From: Galaxea fascicularis
Lineage: Eukaryota; Cnidaria; Anthozoa; Scleractinia; Euphylliidae
NCBI GenBank assembly: GCA_948470475.1
Contig: OX419335.1
Span: 34,333,819 to 34,397,818, forward strand
DNA length: 64,000 nt
Direction of reading: 5' to 3'
Positions 38,101 to 50,300 of this stretch are shown piece after piece (the first letter of the stretch is position 1; each line of letters starts with the position of its first letter). The notes below the pieces were generated by a model that had not been told where the DNA came from, did not search any database, and saw only the letters and a list, made by a program, of their open reading frames with translations. Position numbers and translations under genes: made by a program.

Positions 38101-40767
38101 GGCAAGCTAGAAGCAAAAACAGACAGCATGCTAGTCTCTAAGGATGGAAAGAGCAAAGTAGAGGAAATGGGACAGCAGCCTGATGCAGATGTTTGTATCA
38201 AAGATGAACAAACTGCTTCAATAACAAAAGTGAAGGAAGAGGATGTTTTATCACAAAACAGTTCAGGAACTAAACGTCTATTGACTATGGCTGGCTTGTT
38301 TGATCACTGGCAAGCACCAAAAGTAAATAAATGCTTTCATCATTTGAACAGGTGTAACTTCTTATACCTGCATGTTTTTCTCAAATTGTTCCCCACTGTT
38401 GTATGGCAGACTTTGCAATCTGCACAGCTGTATATCAGTATCAAAATGAAACGGTTGTGACAATATGCATCAGTCTTTTTCCACCAATTTGTTGTAGACC
38501 TGAGACACAAAACAATTACTGATCTCAGATTTAGATCTTTTAGAAAAGCAGGTGGTGTATTACATTATACATACGATTTTTCAAGATCCACTTGTTTGGA
38601 CTTCAAGCAAACAAAACTCATATTAATTTTTGAATTGCTCATACAGGGTAGAATATTTATTTGACTGCACTTAACACAGTCATACAGTTAACTCATGCAT
38701 ATTTACAGTCTTGTCAACATTTCACATATTACAGGGCAGTTCCAGTGAAGACAAAGATCTGTTTTCTTACTCAATCATCACCGTAGATTCAACTGCCTCT
38801 CTGAAGTGGCTCCATGATAGGATGCCAGTAAGTCAATCACTTCATCTTGATCCCGCAAACACAGAACACAAATATTTTTTTATTTATTGGAGCTGTGTAA
38901 TGGAGTGAGAGATGCTCTCAATGCACCCATTATAGGACTTTGTTTCCACTTAAAAATGAAATTCAATCTCCTTTAGAGTATGTATATTGGCAAGTGAACA
39001 AGGACCACCCTCATTTAAAGTTACTATTAAAACTAAAGATTGAGTGAGGTTGTGCATGATAGTGTGAAAGAAATTTACAATGACCAGACACAAATTCCCT
39101 CATTAGATCTACTAACAAATTCCCTGCCACCATTTCCTTCTCAGGTTGGCACTGCAGCCTTTGATATTTCCTTAATCCTGACATTTAAATGTTTCAACTT
39201 TCTCAGGCTATTCTTGATGGTGAAGATGAGATTCGTCAGTGGTTAGACTATGGAGAAGTCCCTTGGAAGAAAGTAAGGTTACCCTTTAAGACTACCTCTG
39301 TTTACCTTCCAAAACGGTTTGTATTGCCAGGCCCCAATAGAGGATACTAGCCTGGCAGAGGAGATCCTGGTACATATGGCCTGCATGTAAGATATCCAAA
39401 ATTGGAGATCAGTGTTATCCTTTGGCCACAGAATTGTAGATTGAATATGTCAGGTAGGCTTGGATGACAGTTAAATATAGCTGAACAGCCAGTTAGTTGG
39501 AATTCAACCTTTAGTTTCTGTCAGTGGCATAAAGCAACTACTAGATGTGCTTCTACTCTGTTTAGGTGGCCATGGGCTGCTTTTCCATGGCAAGGATACA
39601 CTGTACCAGTTTGTGTGCTGCTCAGTAGTATAAGAAATGTAGATTGATTGAGCTAACAGGAGTTTATTTTAGAAACCAGGGCCTGGGAAGTGGGACCTAG
39701 TACTGTAACCACTGACAATACCTTCCTTTGCTTTTGGCAGGACAAAATATCTCACTATCTCTACCAGGAGTGCCTGCCTATTTTAAATCCTATACCCTAT
39801 TACTTCAAGATAAGTTAATCAGCTAAGGGAAGAATAGTCATACAAAGACTACTAGGCAAACCACGAACCCTTATAAACCATCATTCATCCAATGATAAAG
39901 CTCAGTTATTAACCACTACAGGACTGTACCTCCAAGAAAGATTGTAATCATGTGAGGATGTAAATATCTCTCAAGTTTGTGAACGTGCATTTTACTTTGT
40001 AATATTTAATATCCTTGATGTTAATTGTTTTTGTTACTAGGCCCTTGAACTTGTAGCACCCAAAGACTGTTTAGAGTGGCATCCAGTGTCAACAGTTGTT
40101 AACAACTCCAGGAATAAATCACCAGATTGTGTCAAGCCAATTGACTTGTAAGGAACATTCCACTTCACTGTTAGTCCTGCGTTCCTAAATGGGAAGTTAT
40201 TTATTATGTCATACAGCTGGTCAATCAAGTTGATGAGCAGCACCGGTTGTCACCTGTGACACAATACTCATGCGAGTCAAGTCTGAAAACGTGTTTTCCA
40301 CTCATTCATCCCACTCACAGTATTCAAGCAACAGTAAACTTTAATAACACAAAAATGTGGTTTTATCAACAGAGTTGATAAATGTAAATTGACCATTGAC
40401 AGGGATTCTAAAAGCTCATGTTTTGCAATTTACTCCGACACAAAGGGCTAATGCTTGAAATGTATGGTAGTCAAAATTAATGAATATACATTATCAGCTC
40501 TATGGTATTGGAAATTGAAGGGTTAATTTCCTTGCAATCTTATCAGCTGGTGGATAAAATTGCAGATTCTGTAAGCTATTTCTTGCTGAAAAATGTTGCA
40601 AACTTTTGAGAACATTTTCTGTAATGATTTATTTTAAGTTGTTTTCTACTTTCAGATCCAAACAACAAGAAAAACCAGTTTCTGGGACTCTTTTGTCATA
40701 CTTCAAAAGATCGCCCAAGAAAGCAGAAAAATCAAGTGATGAACCCTCTCCCAAGAAAACAAAATAG
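35200..40767 (+). CDS. HMCES: Abasic-site processing protein HMCES (SRAP domain)
   Basis: SOS-response-associated peptidase (SRAP) protein. In the family, Cys2 forms a covalent crosslink with abasic sites in single-stranded DNA at replication forks, shielding them. Exons: 35200-35219, 35330-35467, 36168-36392, 38034-38322, 38735-38827, 39207-39272, 40041-40147, 40656-40767; phases agree, 349 aa (human about 354). The start is fixed by MCGRTACTLA, because the catalytic Cys must follow the initiator Met. The first exon holds only six whole codons. Other family marks are YNISPQSY, PMRWGLIPSW, NMSNARSDT, GFFEWE (catalytic-type Glu131), LLTMAGLFDHW, and WLHDRMP (His251). The C-terminus carries a PCNA-interacting-like motif, SGTLLSYFKRSPKK, lacking the usual first Gln. 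The loop between GFFEWE and LLTMAGLF is longer than in human and very polar. The gene follows the RING/C2H2 gene by only 422 bp on the same strand. Confidence 0.96.
36878..36912. repeat. AT/CA microsatellite
   Basis: TATATATATA followed by CACACAAACACA and ATATATAT in HMCES intron 3. A second cluster of ATGCATATGCATATG-type palindromic words is at 37540-37620. Confidence 0.7.
36938..37060 (-). mobile_element. Possible tRNA-derived repeat fragment
   Basis: On the minus strand GTGGGTTGAAATCCCAC resembles a tRNA T-arm/box B, but no good box A is visible. It abuts the Penelope-like remnant on its right. Weak call. Confidence 0.35.
37110..37397 (+). pseudogene. Penelope-like element remnant: GIY-YIG endonuclease domain
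   Basis: Reading VIYVAGCGRN, stop, GGETGDVLRNRVTVHEQQIR, then HIDEC, FAIFLFYKIF, KNKERFFILKYKPVLN and a stop. The order Y-V, (Y-I-)G-E, L-R-N-R-V-T-x-H, and a final K-E-x-F-I-x-K-x-K-P-x-L-N fits the GIY-YIG domain at the C-terminus of retroelement polyproteins, Penelope-like elements best. One in-frame TAG lies at the core motif. The reverse transcriptase part is absent. HMCES intron 3. Confidence 0.65.
37459..37508 (+). ncRNA. Hammerhead-ribozyme-like motif downstream of the Penelope remnant
   Basis: CTTTGC, then CTGAAGA (fits core CUGANGA), then a degenerate stem II, then GAAATGCATA, then GTGCAAAG. Stem I would pair CTTTGC with GCAAAG; stem III would be the minimal palindrome ATGCAT; cleavage would follow CATA. 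Stem II pairs poorly, so activity is doubtful. Hammerheads are known in Penelope-like pseudo-LTRs, and this lies 60 bp after the GIY-YIG frame. Confidence 0.45.
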
Positions 40768-42037
40768 CAGTGAGAATGATGGTTGTTGTCTAGCTGTCTA
40801 ATTATGGGCTATTTAAAGATGTTCCCTCACTACACAATGTAAATCAACCTGGAGAACATTTCTTACATATTAATCACATGTTGTTTGGGGGCTAAGGTAT
40901 TAATGAATGAGCAGTATTTAGACCCTCAACTTAATATTGCAATATTGACGTAGACAATAGTCGTCATAATCACTGTTCATTGAATGCTTCGCTGGTGGTC
41001 AAGGGACACCATGTACTACATTCAATTTATATGCATTTAACAGCTCAAAATCAGCCATCTTGGAGGGATAAATAAATGTTCCTGACGGGCATTATTTCTA
41101 CAAATGAAAGAAGTCTCCAGTGAAAGATTCATTAATACCTTAAGTACTAAGTAACTGAGTTCAAGGTCTGTAAGACTGTAATTTACAGACTGAGTTTTTT
41201 TTAATTAAATGAGGATCTGTAACTTACAATACAAACCAAGAAAACGAGGTTAGTAAGATATTTACTGTATCTTTGAGGTTAGTCAAGCGATCAGGAAAGA
41301 AAGCTTTCAAATTTAGTGAGCTGCACAGTAAAGTACGGCATGCAAAATTGACCTATCACAGCAATGTGCACTCTGAGGATTAAGAGGTTTTTAACTGCTT
41401 CACAAATAAAATGCTAGTTCTAAATTTAAATATATTATTCTCACTCATTATCATGCTGGATGTCAAGTTTATAAAGACTTGTTTTTTATTGAATTTGGTC
41501 ATTCCCAATGGTATTATTTACAGTGTTTCAAATGCATTTGAGGAGTTGTGTTAAAATACATCAGATGTTCCAGATATACAGAGAGAAATACAGTAGAAGT
41601 TATTAAAGGTACTTTGTAATGCCATTGTGAAGGTACTTATACACTGGCATCAAGGAGTGAGTTGGTATTAGATTTATATTCTATAATTAAAATGGTTTTT
41701 GGGTTCTCTGAGTGAATGATAGCCATAAAGCATATTATAGAATTTTGCGTGGATTGTACACCAACATACCAGAGATATGTATAATGATCTAGTATAACCA
41801 AAGTTCATCAAATGAGAATAAAGTTTTAAAGCCATTCCACTATGAAGTGTTAGTTCTTTCATTCTGTCATAGTTGACAATATCATTCAGTTGAGTGTTTA
41901 GAACTTAGTGTAATGCAACCTCTCAAACAATCTATTCAACCAAGGTATTTAAATTAGAACTTTTTTTTTTCAGATCACTCAAAGTTGAGAAGTTAACATA
42001 TTAATCAAGGTAAATTTGTTAGCATTTTTAAAAATTA
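40768..42037. other. Convergent intergenic region HMCES/CFAP77
   Basis: No coding region seen. An AATAAA at 41070-41075, about 300 bp after the HMCES stop, is a plausible poly(A) signal. The stretch 41210-41270, with AAAACGAGGTTAGTAAG, shares words with a duplicated repeat at 53684-53880, suggesting a dispersed repeat fragment. Confidence 0.5.
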
Positions 42038-45000
42038 TTAGCTTTTAGCAGGTTCGTATATGCCATGGCCAAAGGTTCCTTGCCGGGAAGTGCTATCTGT
42101 TGCGTGATGCTTGAAGGCAGCATCTTTAGCTTTGTCAGACCGAAATGTGCTGAGGTAGGCAGGGATCTGAAAGACAAAAAACAGCGAATGTTAATTTTCA
42201 CCAGTTCAAAAAATGAACATTAGGATTCTGCTTGGGATGCAATCCTTGGAATTGACATAATCAAAACTGAACTCTCTATTCTACAGAAGCCATTGGTGGC
42301 AAGCCATTAGAACAAAAAATAAATACTTTATGTTCTTTTGGATCTTCATCAAATACCATTTAAATTTGGCAATTTGTTTTATACATTGAATTTGCAAGAT
42401 TTTATAGCTACCTTCTATAACAAAATGAATGAAAAAGCAATATCAAGACCAGTGGTCAACATACAGAGTTAGTTACAAAATAATATTGGATATCGGACAT
42501 AGAGTACTTTGCTAATTAGCAGTGGTAGGGTCTCAGAAGTGCAGGTGGTTTAACTGATGGATATATTTACCAAGCTGCAATTTATTGTAGTCACAAGGCA
42601 AATTTACATCAACCACTGGCCACTGACACTGAGGTGAATATACAAAAACAGTGAGATAATAGAGCTCAAGAGTGATGATTTTGAACTCATTTGTTCCTTG
42701 TTGTTCAGGATTATGATTTTTGCATGAGTTGCTTGGAGGTGAATAGCATTTAGAGTTTGAGTAGCCAATCAAAGCGTACAAAAATGCTAATAATGATAAT
42801 CCAGTTACTTTAGTGTATACTAACAAAAAATTCTTTATTTTCTTTCAAATCTGCACTGAAACAGAAAGGAATTTCTGGAACCAGGAAGAATTATATTATT
42901 AATATATTTCCTTGAGCTCAGGTTTCTCAGCAAAGGCCAAAACAGCCAAATTTCAATTGAACTCTATAAAAATAATAACTATTATTAATTAACTTACCTT
43001 TTCGAACTTTGGCATGTGCCACAGTGGAGCAGGATCAACTGGAGGTTGAAATTTTCGCAGTAGTGAAGTCCTTGTCTCATAGATGGTTTTGTCAACGTGT
43101 CTCTGAAGAAGGAATAATTTTTAAAAATGAAAGATGGCATTGGAAACTACTTACTTAATTGGCAAACACTGTGGTGTCATATTTGATAACCTATTCTTTA
43201 TTACTATTTTAATAATTCATCTTTGAAAAATTTAGTACCATTAATAAAAAGGGAAAACTGAAAAATGCCATTAGGGTTTACGGTCAGAAGTGTTATTTTA
43301 TGATGAATGAATACATGTTGTGCTAAGTACATGAAAATCTCTGATACATTTAATATTCCAACTTTTTGTGATTTCATTGGCAGATTCAAATTCTCTGTTA
43401 AGGTTTGGAAAAGGGGGCAACTATCTTGTTTACTTTTTTGCACCAGACAATTTGATCTGCGATCATCAAAATGTAGCAACCTTTTGCTCTTGTCTGGCTC
43501 TTGTAGCTTCCTCAGCCTTACGCCTTTCCTCTAACCAAAGGTCCTGGTATTTGTGTCCCAGAAGGTTGTAAACTGGTGTAGAAGGTCTGTAAGGAAAAGC
43601 AGACAGAAGTGTTTTTATTTGGTTGTATAGCTGTAACCTAGAAACTGAAGTAACTTTATCAGTGAATTGTGTTGCAGGATCTACAGGTGTACAATAATAA
43701 TTTTATTATATTCTATTACCACTATGACAAAGTTGGTGAATTGAGGTTGGCATATTACTTTATAAGCAGTTTTGTTCTGCCTATTTTAAACCAATTATTC
43801 ATTGAAGAAGCGCCATTAGATCATTGACTTTTTTTTTTGCTGCAGGCAACAAGTGGTTAAAAAAATGCCAGTGTACACTGTATGTATATAAACTGTATAT
43901 CACAGTTCCAGTGACTCACGATATTCAATCCACAAAAAAGTGTAAAAAAAATTAGAACCTAGCTTACACCAAATTACTGTCCTTATCTGTATGTGAACAA
44001 GAGCATGAAAGAGTTGTCAGTAAATCACATGCAGCCACTTTTTTGTGCTTGTTACAATCACTAATCTTGAGGTTAAATAATTAAGATGGGAAAACCAAAG
44101 GTACCCCAACAGCTTGGGTTTTCTCTCAATGCTGCTTGCAGCCCTACAGGTGTAAGTGATGACCTTAATCACAATTAAACCAGATCTGTTGTTTAAGGCT
44201 GACTATCAGGAAGCCAAAGCATTAGAAGTAATTTATAGGGATGGGGAATGGTAGATCTGAGACTGCAAGACAGCAAGACTAATATATTTTCAACTGCAAG
44301 CCCGACACTTTCTTTATAGCCTTGCAAAAGAAATCGACACAGAGACGATGTTGCAAAAAATTGAGCTGGTGAGACTGGTGAAAAATGACTAAAATTCTGT
44401 GAGACAATTTTTTTGAAGAACCATTCGCCACCCCTATTGATAGATATGAGTTGTAATATAGGGACTGGTCATTCCTTGTAAACCATATGCATTGTGAACT
44501 CATTTAAAAAGCAACAGCCATGTACTGTTAGTAATATTATTCTACTGCTTCAATAGTGCTGTTCTCAGGTTAAACAAAGAGCAACTGTTGTGTACTGGGT
44601 TAAATTTAACTTACTTTGTAGGAATTCCAAACACCATTGTTGGAGGAATTCTTTTGACTTTTAGCGATGTTTTTTCATTTCCGGAGTCTTTTCTTCTCAT
44701 GTCATGTGTTGCACGGTACTGGAAATGCTCTTGAGCTGTTGTGAGGCCAGCTTGAACTGCTGCCTTATTTAATCCTATGAAATCTCTTGGGGCCTTTTTC
44801 TCTTCAAGATAAAATTGAGCTACAGGGGCAGACCTCCAAAGAAGAGCTAAGAGAAGAAAAGTTAGTCACTTTTAGCATTATAATTTTGGGGAGGTAGTTT
44901 TATATGCAACACTGTACATATAATTTTGTTGCAGGTATGGTTTAATTATTATTGTTTGTAATTATATCTTTACTCAAGAAAACATTTATTGTGAAATTCA

Positions 45001-46238
45001 GTATAAGCCATGAACCTCTAATAAGTACTTCTGCAATATTTGGTTGTGCTTCGCCTAATCAGGTCGAGTGTCGACTCTTAATGAAACCACAAAAAGAAAG
45101 CACTAACAACAAAATCGATCAGTGTTACAGGTTGCAGTTTAGCCATCTCTTATTGGATTGGTTTTGATTTGCAACACAACAGACATTCTTGAAATATTTC
45201 TAGTGTTAAGTTCACAGTCTTCTCAGTGTCACAGTTATAACGTGTACCCTGGGTATCAGAGGCTTTTTTGCACAGTTACCTAAGTTCCCCACATGCGTGC
45301 ATGAAGAAAAACCTCTGGTACCCAGGGTAAGTAATGTGTGGCATAAATAACAAAAAAGTCATAAAGTTTACTTCAAATGATCTTACCATCTGCAGCCCCA
45401 CTGTTCTTCCCTTCATTTGGTTTGCCATATGTGAACCCATCGGATGGTAAAGTGAAGCAGCGTCTGAGTGGTTTCCCAAGTTCAGACTACATGTTGTAGT
45501 TAGAAAATCAGTTAAAAGGTACTGACAATGTAATACTATTTGTAGAGTTTATGTGTAGAGGACATCATGCAATCCACATGCAGTGTAAACCTTGCATTTT
45601 GACTGGTCTAGACAAGTTTGCAATTAACGTATAGTTGCGAAAATGAGGTCATGAGTCAAAGAAAGTGAAAAAAAAATTGTATAAAATGATCGTTAACTAT
45701 TCCCACCATTTTCGATATCCAGAAGTGTATGCCACTCACGTTGTGGGCTTTTTTCTGTGCTGGTCATGTTACTTACCAAATATGGTCGTGACTCAAAAAT
45801 CTTGAAAAGCTTTTTGATTGTCTAAACAACATAGCCAGACAGCTTGCCTGTGCAAGCCGTTAGGGTTTCCAAGATATGAGGGTTGGGAACTTTCCATAGC
45901 AACAGTTTTAGCTAATTTTGTAGTTAAGTTAATCCCCCTTAATCCTCACATATACCTTGGTTAATATAACATTAGTGCACTGTGGGTTGGGTGGGGTTAG
46001 ATATTTGTTTATTTTGATCTGTTCATTTTGTCTTTTGTTGTCGTGTTACTGCCTTTCTCTAATGACTGATTTAAGATCTCTGAGAAATCATAATTTAGTA
46101 ACTCGGCAAATGTTTAAGAGAAAGCGAAAAAATATTTAAAAGCACTAAACTTGGAACATTTCCCCTTACCTTTTGTAGAAGAGGGTTGTTCAGAAGCGAT
46201 TCCCTTTGAGCTCCCAATGTAACATAGTCCTTGCTCAT
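42038..46238 (-). CDS. CFAP77: Cilia- and flagella-associated protein 77
   Basis: Ciliary protein; CFAP77 is known as an inner component of axonemal doublet microtubules (formerly C9orf171). Exons (minus): 46238-46170, 45486-45387, 44846-44615, 43586-43481, 43102-42998, 42166-42038; phases agree, 246 aa. The product starts MSKDYVTLGAQRESLLNNPLLQK, then ELGKPLRRCFTLPSDGFTYG, a Lys/Arg-rich middle with PPTMVFGIPTKPSTPVYNLL, a helix with LWLEERRKAEEATRA, and a C-terminus ending GTFGHGIYEPAKS. It is small and basic, without signal peptide or membrane segment, as expected of a microtubule inner protein. Identification is from remembered family sequence plus position beside AK8, also near CFAP77 in human 9q34. 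It is transcribed away from AK8, with about 1.1 kb between the two start codons. Confidence 0.82.
45245..45329. mobile_element. 85-bp foldback element, TACCCTGGGTA ends
   Basis: Left TACCCTGGGTATCAGAGG and inverse TACCCTGGGTACCAGAGG with a loop of about 35 bp. Located 58 bp downstream of the CFAP77 exon 2 donor. Confidence 0.8.
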
Positions 46239-47321
46239 CTTTATATCTTATCTTCTTTTTAATGTTGTATGTACAGCTAAAATTAAAGCACCTGCAAATG
46301 GCAAAAATATTCGCTCTTGTGTTATGTAAAACGACTGCGGAAATGAATCTTTCGGTGATTTACATGAAAAACATTTTAAAATTCGCTGTGTTGGTTCAAA
46401 GGCCGCGTGGCACATATAAAAATCTGTTGACCTTGTCAACCTTGAGCCATTCCACAGATCGTTTTCTCCAGTAATACCAGATCCTCCCATTTTGCCTCTA
46501 GATGGAAATCATTGCCGACATATTTCGATCTCATCTTCTTTTTACGTTTATTTTGTCGCTAGGAAAGCGACCAGAGAGATTAAGCATGCCGTTCAGTACG
46601 TTAAACGGCAAAAATGAATCTTTTGCCTTCTGTCTTCAGCTGTCTGTACAGCAGAGTGAAAATACTTTTAATTTGCGGTGAATAGCGGGAGACATTTGTC
46701 TATTTTTGTGTGATTTATTTAAGGATTACAAGAAGAGAATAAAATACCAGAGGTAATCTTTGCCGTTTGCCGTCTGCCGTAAACGTCATGCTTAAACTCT
46801 CTAATGTTTGTTTTATGACGCTTATTGGCAACATGCTGTAGATCCCTAATGTTGAAATAATCCCCGAAATTTAATTGTGTCACATTTTTGCGATCCTGTT
46901 TTCTTTGACACTGGCCCACCAAAATTAGAAAATAAGGCCTTCAACAGCTGTAGATTTGCTTGAGAAGAAATTGAAATTTCAGCGCTCGTAGAGGGAACAA
47001 TGCAGTGTCGTGTTGCGCGATATCGCGCGTTCGTAAGATCAACATTTCGTTCTTCGAAATCCAACGGATCATCAAATTGTATGGTGTGTTTGATTTGAAA
47101 CTGAGATGTAACTTACCTTAAATACAAGCAAGATTTTCTTTAGTATCACAATCTTAGAAAATTAACTCAGATTTACAGCTCCAGTCCACCAAGCGATCAG
47201 CCACTCGACCAAGTTGTGAATTTCCTGGCTTAGTTGCTATGGACGCCAAGAACATGCGGCTGGTCTCAGTCCTTGCAGGCTCACCTTGTTTATCGTAGCA
47301 ACTGCGAAGGAAAAATTCAAG
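46239..47321. promoter_or_regulatory. Bidirectional CFAP77/AK8 promoter with X-box-like motifs
   Basis: The two ciliary genes diverge from this 1.08-kb region. Near AK8 there is GTTGCTATGGACGC at 47233-47246 and GTAGCAAC at 47295-47302; both resemble the RFX X-box (GTTGCC-AT-GGCAAC half sites) that drives ciliary genes. A foldback element occupies 46573-46802. RFX binding is inferred from motif and gene function, not shown. Confidence 0.5.
46573..46802. mobile_element. Foldback element in the CFAP77/AK8 bidirectional promoter
   Basis: Left AGAGAGATTAAGCATGCCGT, inverse of the right end AGAGAGTTTAAGCATGACGT; both continue with AAACGGCAAA-type words. 230 bp, non-coding. Confidence 0.75.
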
Positions 47322-50300
47322 ATGGATGCAACGAAGAAACCATTGCTGATTCCTCCTGAATTTGCAAACTATGCCGAAAAACACGGTATTTTCCAGATTT
47401 ATGAGGTAAGGAAATTAAGTTAATTATTTAACTGATAAGCTTATATGCAAAACAAAAGGTTCTGTTAAGTTATTTAGAAATGATGATATGTGTTATCGAC
47501 AGCTGCAGTATGGTAGCAACCTCTGATTTCAGAATTAAAATTATTTGCGTTGCAAGTAACCGTTAACCGAGCTTTTCTGTGATGAAACCTGGTATTATTA
47601 CGTAATTAAAGACATGAAAAATGTTTGTAAAGATTGTTAGATTGTAGCGCGCACCTCAAGTGAACAGCAAATTAAACTACTTCTTGACTGACTGTTTCTA
47701 CTGGACTGTTTGTAATGTTTTTAGCGGGAATTTCTAGTTAACTTTGTTTGGGAAACGTGATGTCCCCTGCACGCAAGCGGTTGGATAGTCGAAAAAACCG
47801 GAGTTCGTAATGAGGTCGCCTACCCGCGCGAATCCAAGATGGCGACCTCATTACGAACTCCGGTTTTTTCGACTATCCAACCGCCTGCGTGCAGGCTAGC
47901 TTAAAAGCAATCCATAACGTCAACAAACGTCAAAAATTATTAGCCTAACAACGATGATCCTAATTGTAGACCTAACTTTGCTGCTTTCATCCTTACCATG
48001 AACGTTTAATTGGAAAGATTTCCTCACATGTACAGCTCCAAACATTAATAATTGTACATGCATCACTGTCATACTAACTCTGTTCCAAAAAGAAATAGAG
48101 TTTGAGCCACAAAAGGTATGCATAATTAATGCATGGGACCGTGCAGAAATCTTACCCATTATTGGTGAATGACTTTCTGACCATAACGGTTATTTTTGAA
48201 CTAGGACTTATTAACTGAGAGTGAGATCTTCACTGGGAAAATTTCAAACTGAGGCCTTGATGCATTGACCAAGCAATAGCAAAGTCAATACAGCAAGACT
48301 GAGGTTTGAGGTTTTCCTCTAAAGACCAAAAAAAATTAATGTTCAGGGGTAATAATTTATCTGCATTGTTTAATTTGGCTTAAAAAAAGCAGCTAAGATT
48401 TGATCCATGACACCAGCTACTTGGTAATTTAACTCTGTATCTTTGCTGTTCTCCTGAAATATTCAAGCTCGTTAAGTTAACAGAATTCACTCTGGGAATG
48501 CATGCTCATCAATACTCGTCTTTATCCCCAATAATTTTCAGAAAAAAAAAGCAATTTGACCTTTGAATAACTTTTTGTTTTGTCTTTGTACAATAATAAT
48601 TGGGAGAATAATGCCCTTAGCACTTAGCCAATCAGAACATGGGTCAAATATACAGTACCAGCTACAGTATACATGTAAGCACCAGCCATAATACACAATA
48701 CATACAATATTAATACATACAATTTTTCAAAAAAATTTGATTACAGTGGCTCTTGAGCAGTCTTATCGTAGAACAACCTACAGACCCTTTGTCCTATATG
48801 ATTGACCTCCTTGGCCAAGAAAGTAATGGTAAGTAGGATCGTATGAGCACCTAAATATTATAAATTTTATTAATTAAATACTTTAGTAAAAATTGAAAGT
48901 GGAGGCTCAATAATTATATTATTACTTATGTTTTCTCAACAGAAATTAGATTTGATGTGATCATAAAGCAAGTAAAAATGTTCACACATGTTTAAGCACA
49001 GATATGCACATTACACATTGGATGAGCTGCATTTCATGATAGATTTGGAAAAATGAGAAATGCTTGCCAGGTCATTCAACTAGCTATTGGCTTTTTTTTT
49101 GTTAATTTTGCATTATGGTTTATAGTTTTTTGGGAGTTTCTTTGAGAATTATGCGCACTTGAATGATTTCTGAAAAATACCTCTAATGTTTATTTACAGT
49201 ATAACTATGTTACACTGTTTGAATGGGAGGTGGGGAGTGCAAGAACATACCCAAGGCTGCTTTTCAGTGGGGCATAAGCAGAAACATATTAAGTGTAATT
49301 GCAAGAGAGACATATTTTTTATAGAAGTGACATAAGCATTAAGCAAAAACATAAGAAGAACTTATATTTATTTATATAAGGTCCACTTATTTTTTGTTTG
49401 CTATTTTCACTAGTAAAGGTGCGGGACATAAGCATAAGCATTTTTTAGCATAATGCTTATACTTATGTTTATGTTGAGCACATTACTAGTGAAAACAGCA
49501 AATTACTGACAATTAAGTTGCTTTGTTCTTCTTCTGCTCATGCTTATGTTTATGTTGCTGCTGTTCTCATTTAATGCTTATGCTTGTGCTAATATATGCT
49601 ATAAAGTGAAAACCAGCCTTTAGTTACAATACTTGTGTTTCATTGTCTTTATTAGTTCCACAGATAATTATTCATGGACCCCCTGCAGCTGGAAAGAGAA
49701 CCATGGTAGGGATTTTGTTTGTCAATAATTTTGCAAAAGATTATTTCAAAGTAACTTAAACACTTAGTGCTGATCTTTCCAGTTTTGAGAACATAAAGTA
49801 GCTGATCAGCAAAGAGAGAGGCCCCCGCAGATGCAGCCAGAGCCAGTGATAATTTCATCAGACAGTTAGGTTAGGATAAGTGTATCTGTTGTATTTCAAT
49901 TTGCACTTTAGTTCAAGTTGTTTTTGTAGTAATACAAAATATTTTTTTGGTTTGATTCAATATCTAATTCACAAACAGTTTATTGTTTTTGCTTGGTTTG
50001 CAGTCTGTGATGGCAAGCAAACATTTTAACTGTGTCCATGTAACACTTGATAACCTTGTGGCAGAATCAGTCTCAAAAGTTGCAAAGAAGGTAGTATATA
50101 GTTTCCATGATAATTAACTCTATGAAAACATAGGTGACTGAAAGGATAATTTTTGTAAAGTGGTCATTCACATAATATGATACATGACTAAAATGTTTAG
50201 TCATATTACAGTTCAGTAAACATAATGGATGAGTTTGGTGAAGTTGATAAAAGTCAATACAAATCACCTGTAGAAAACGTAAAATTAAGGTGATAGATAT

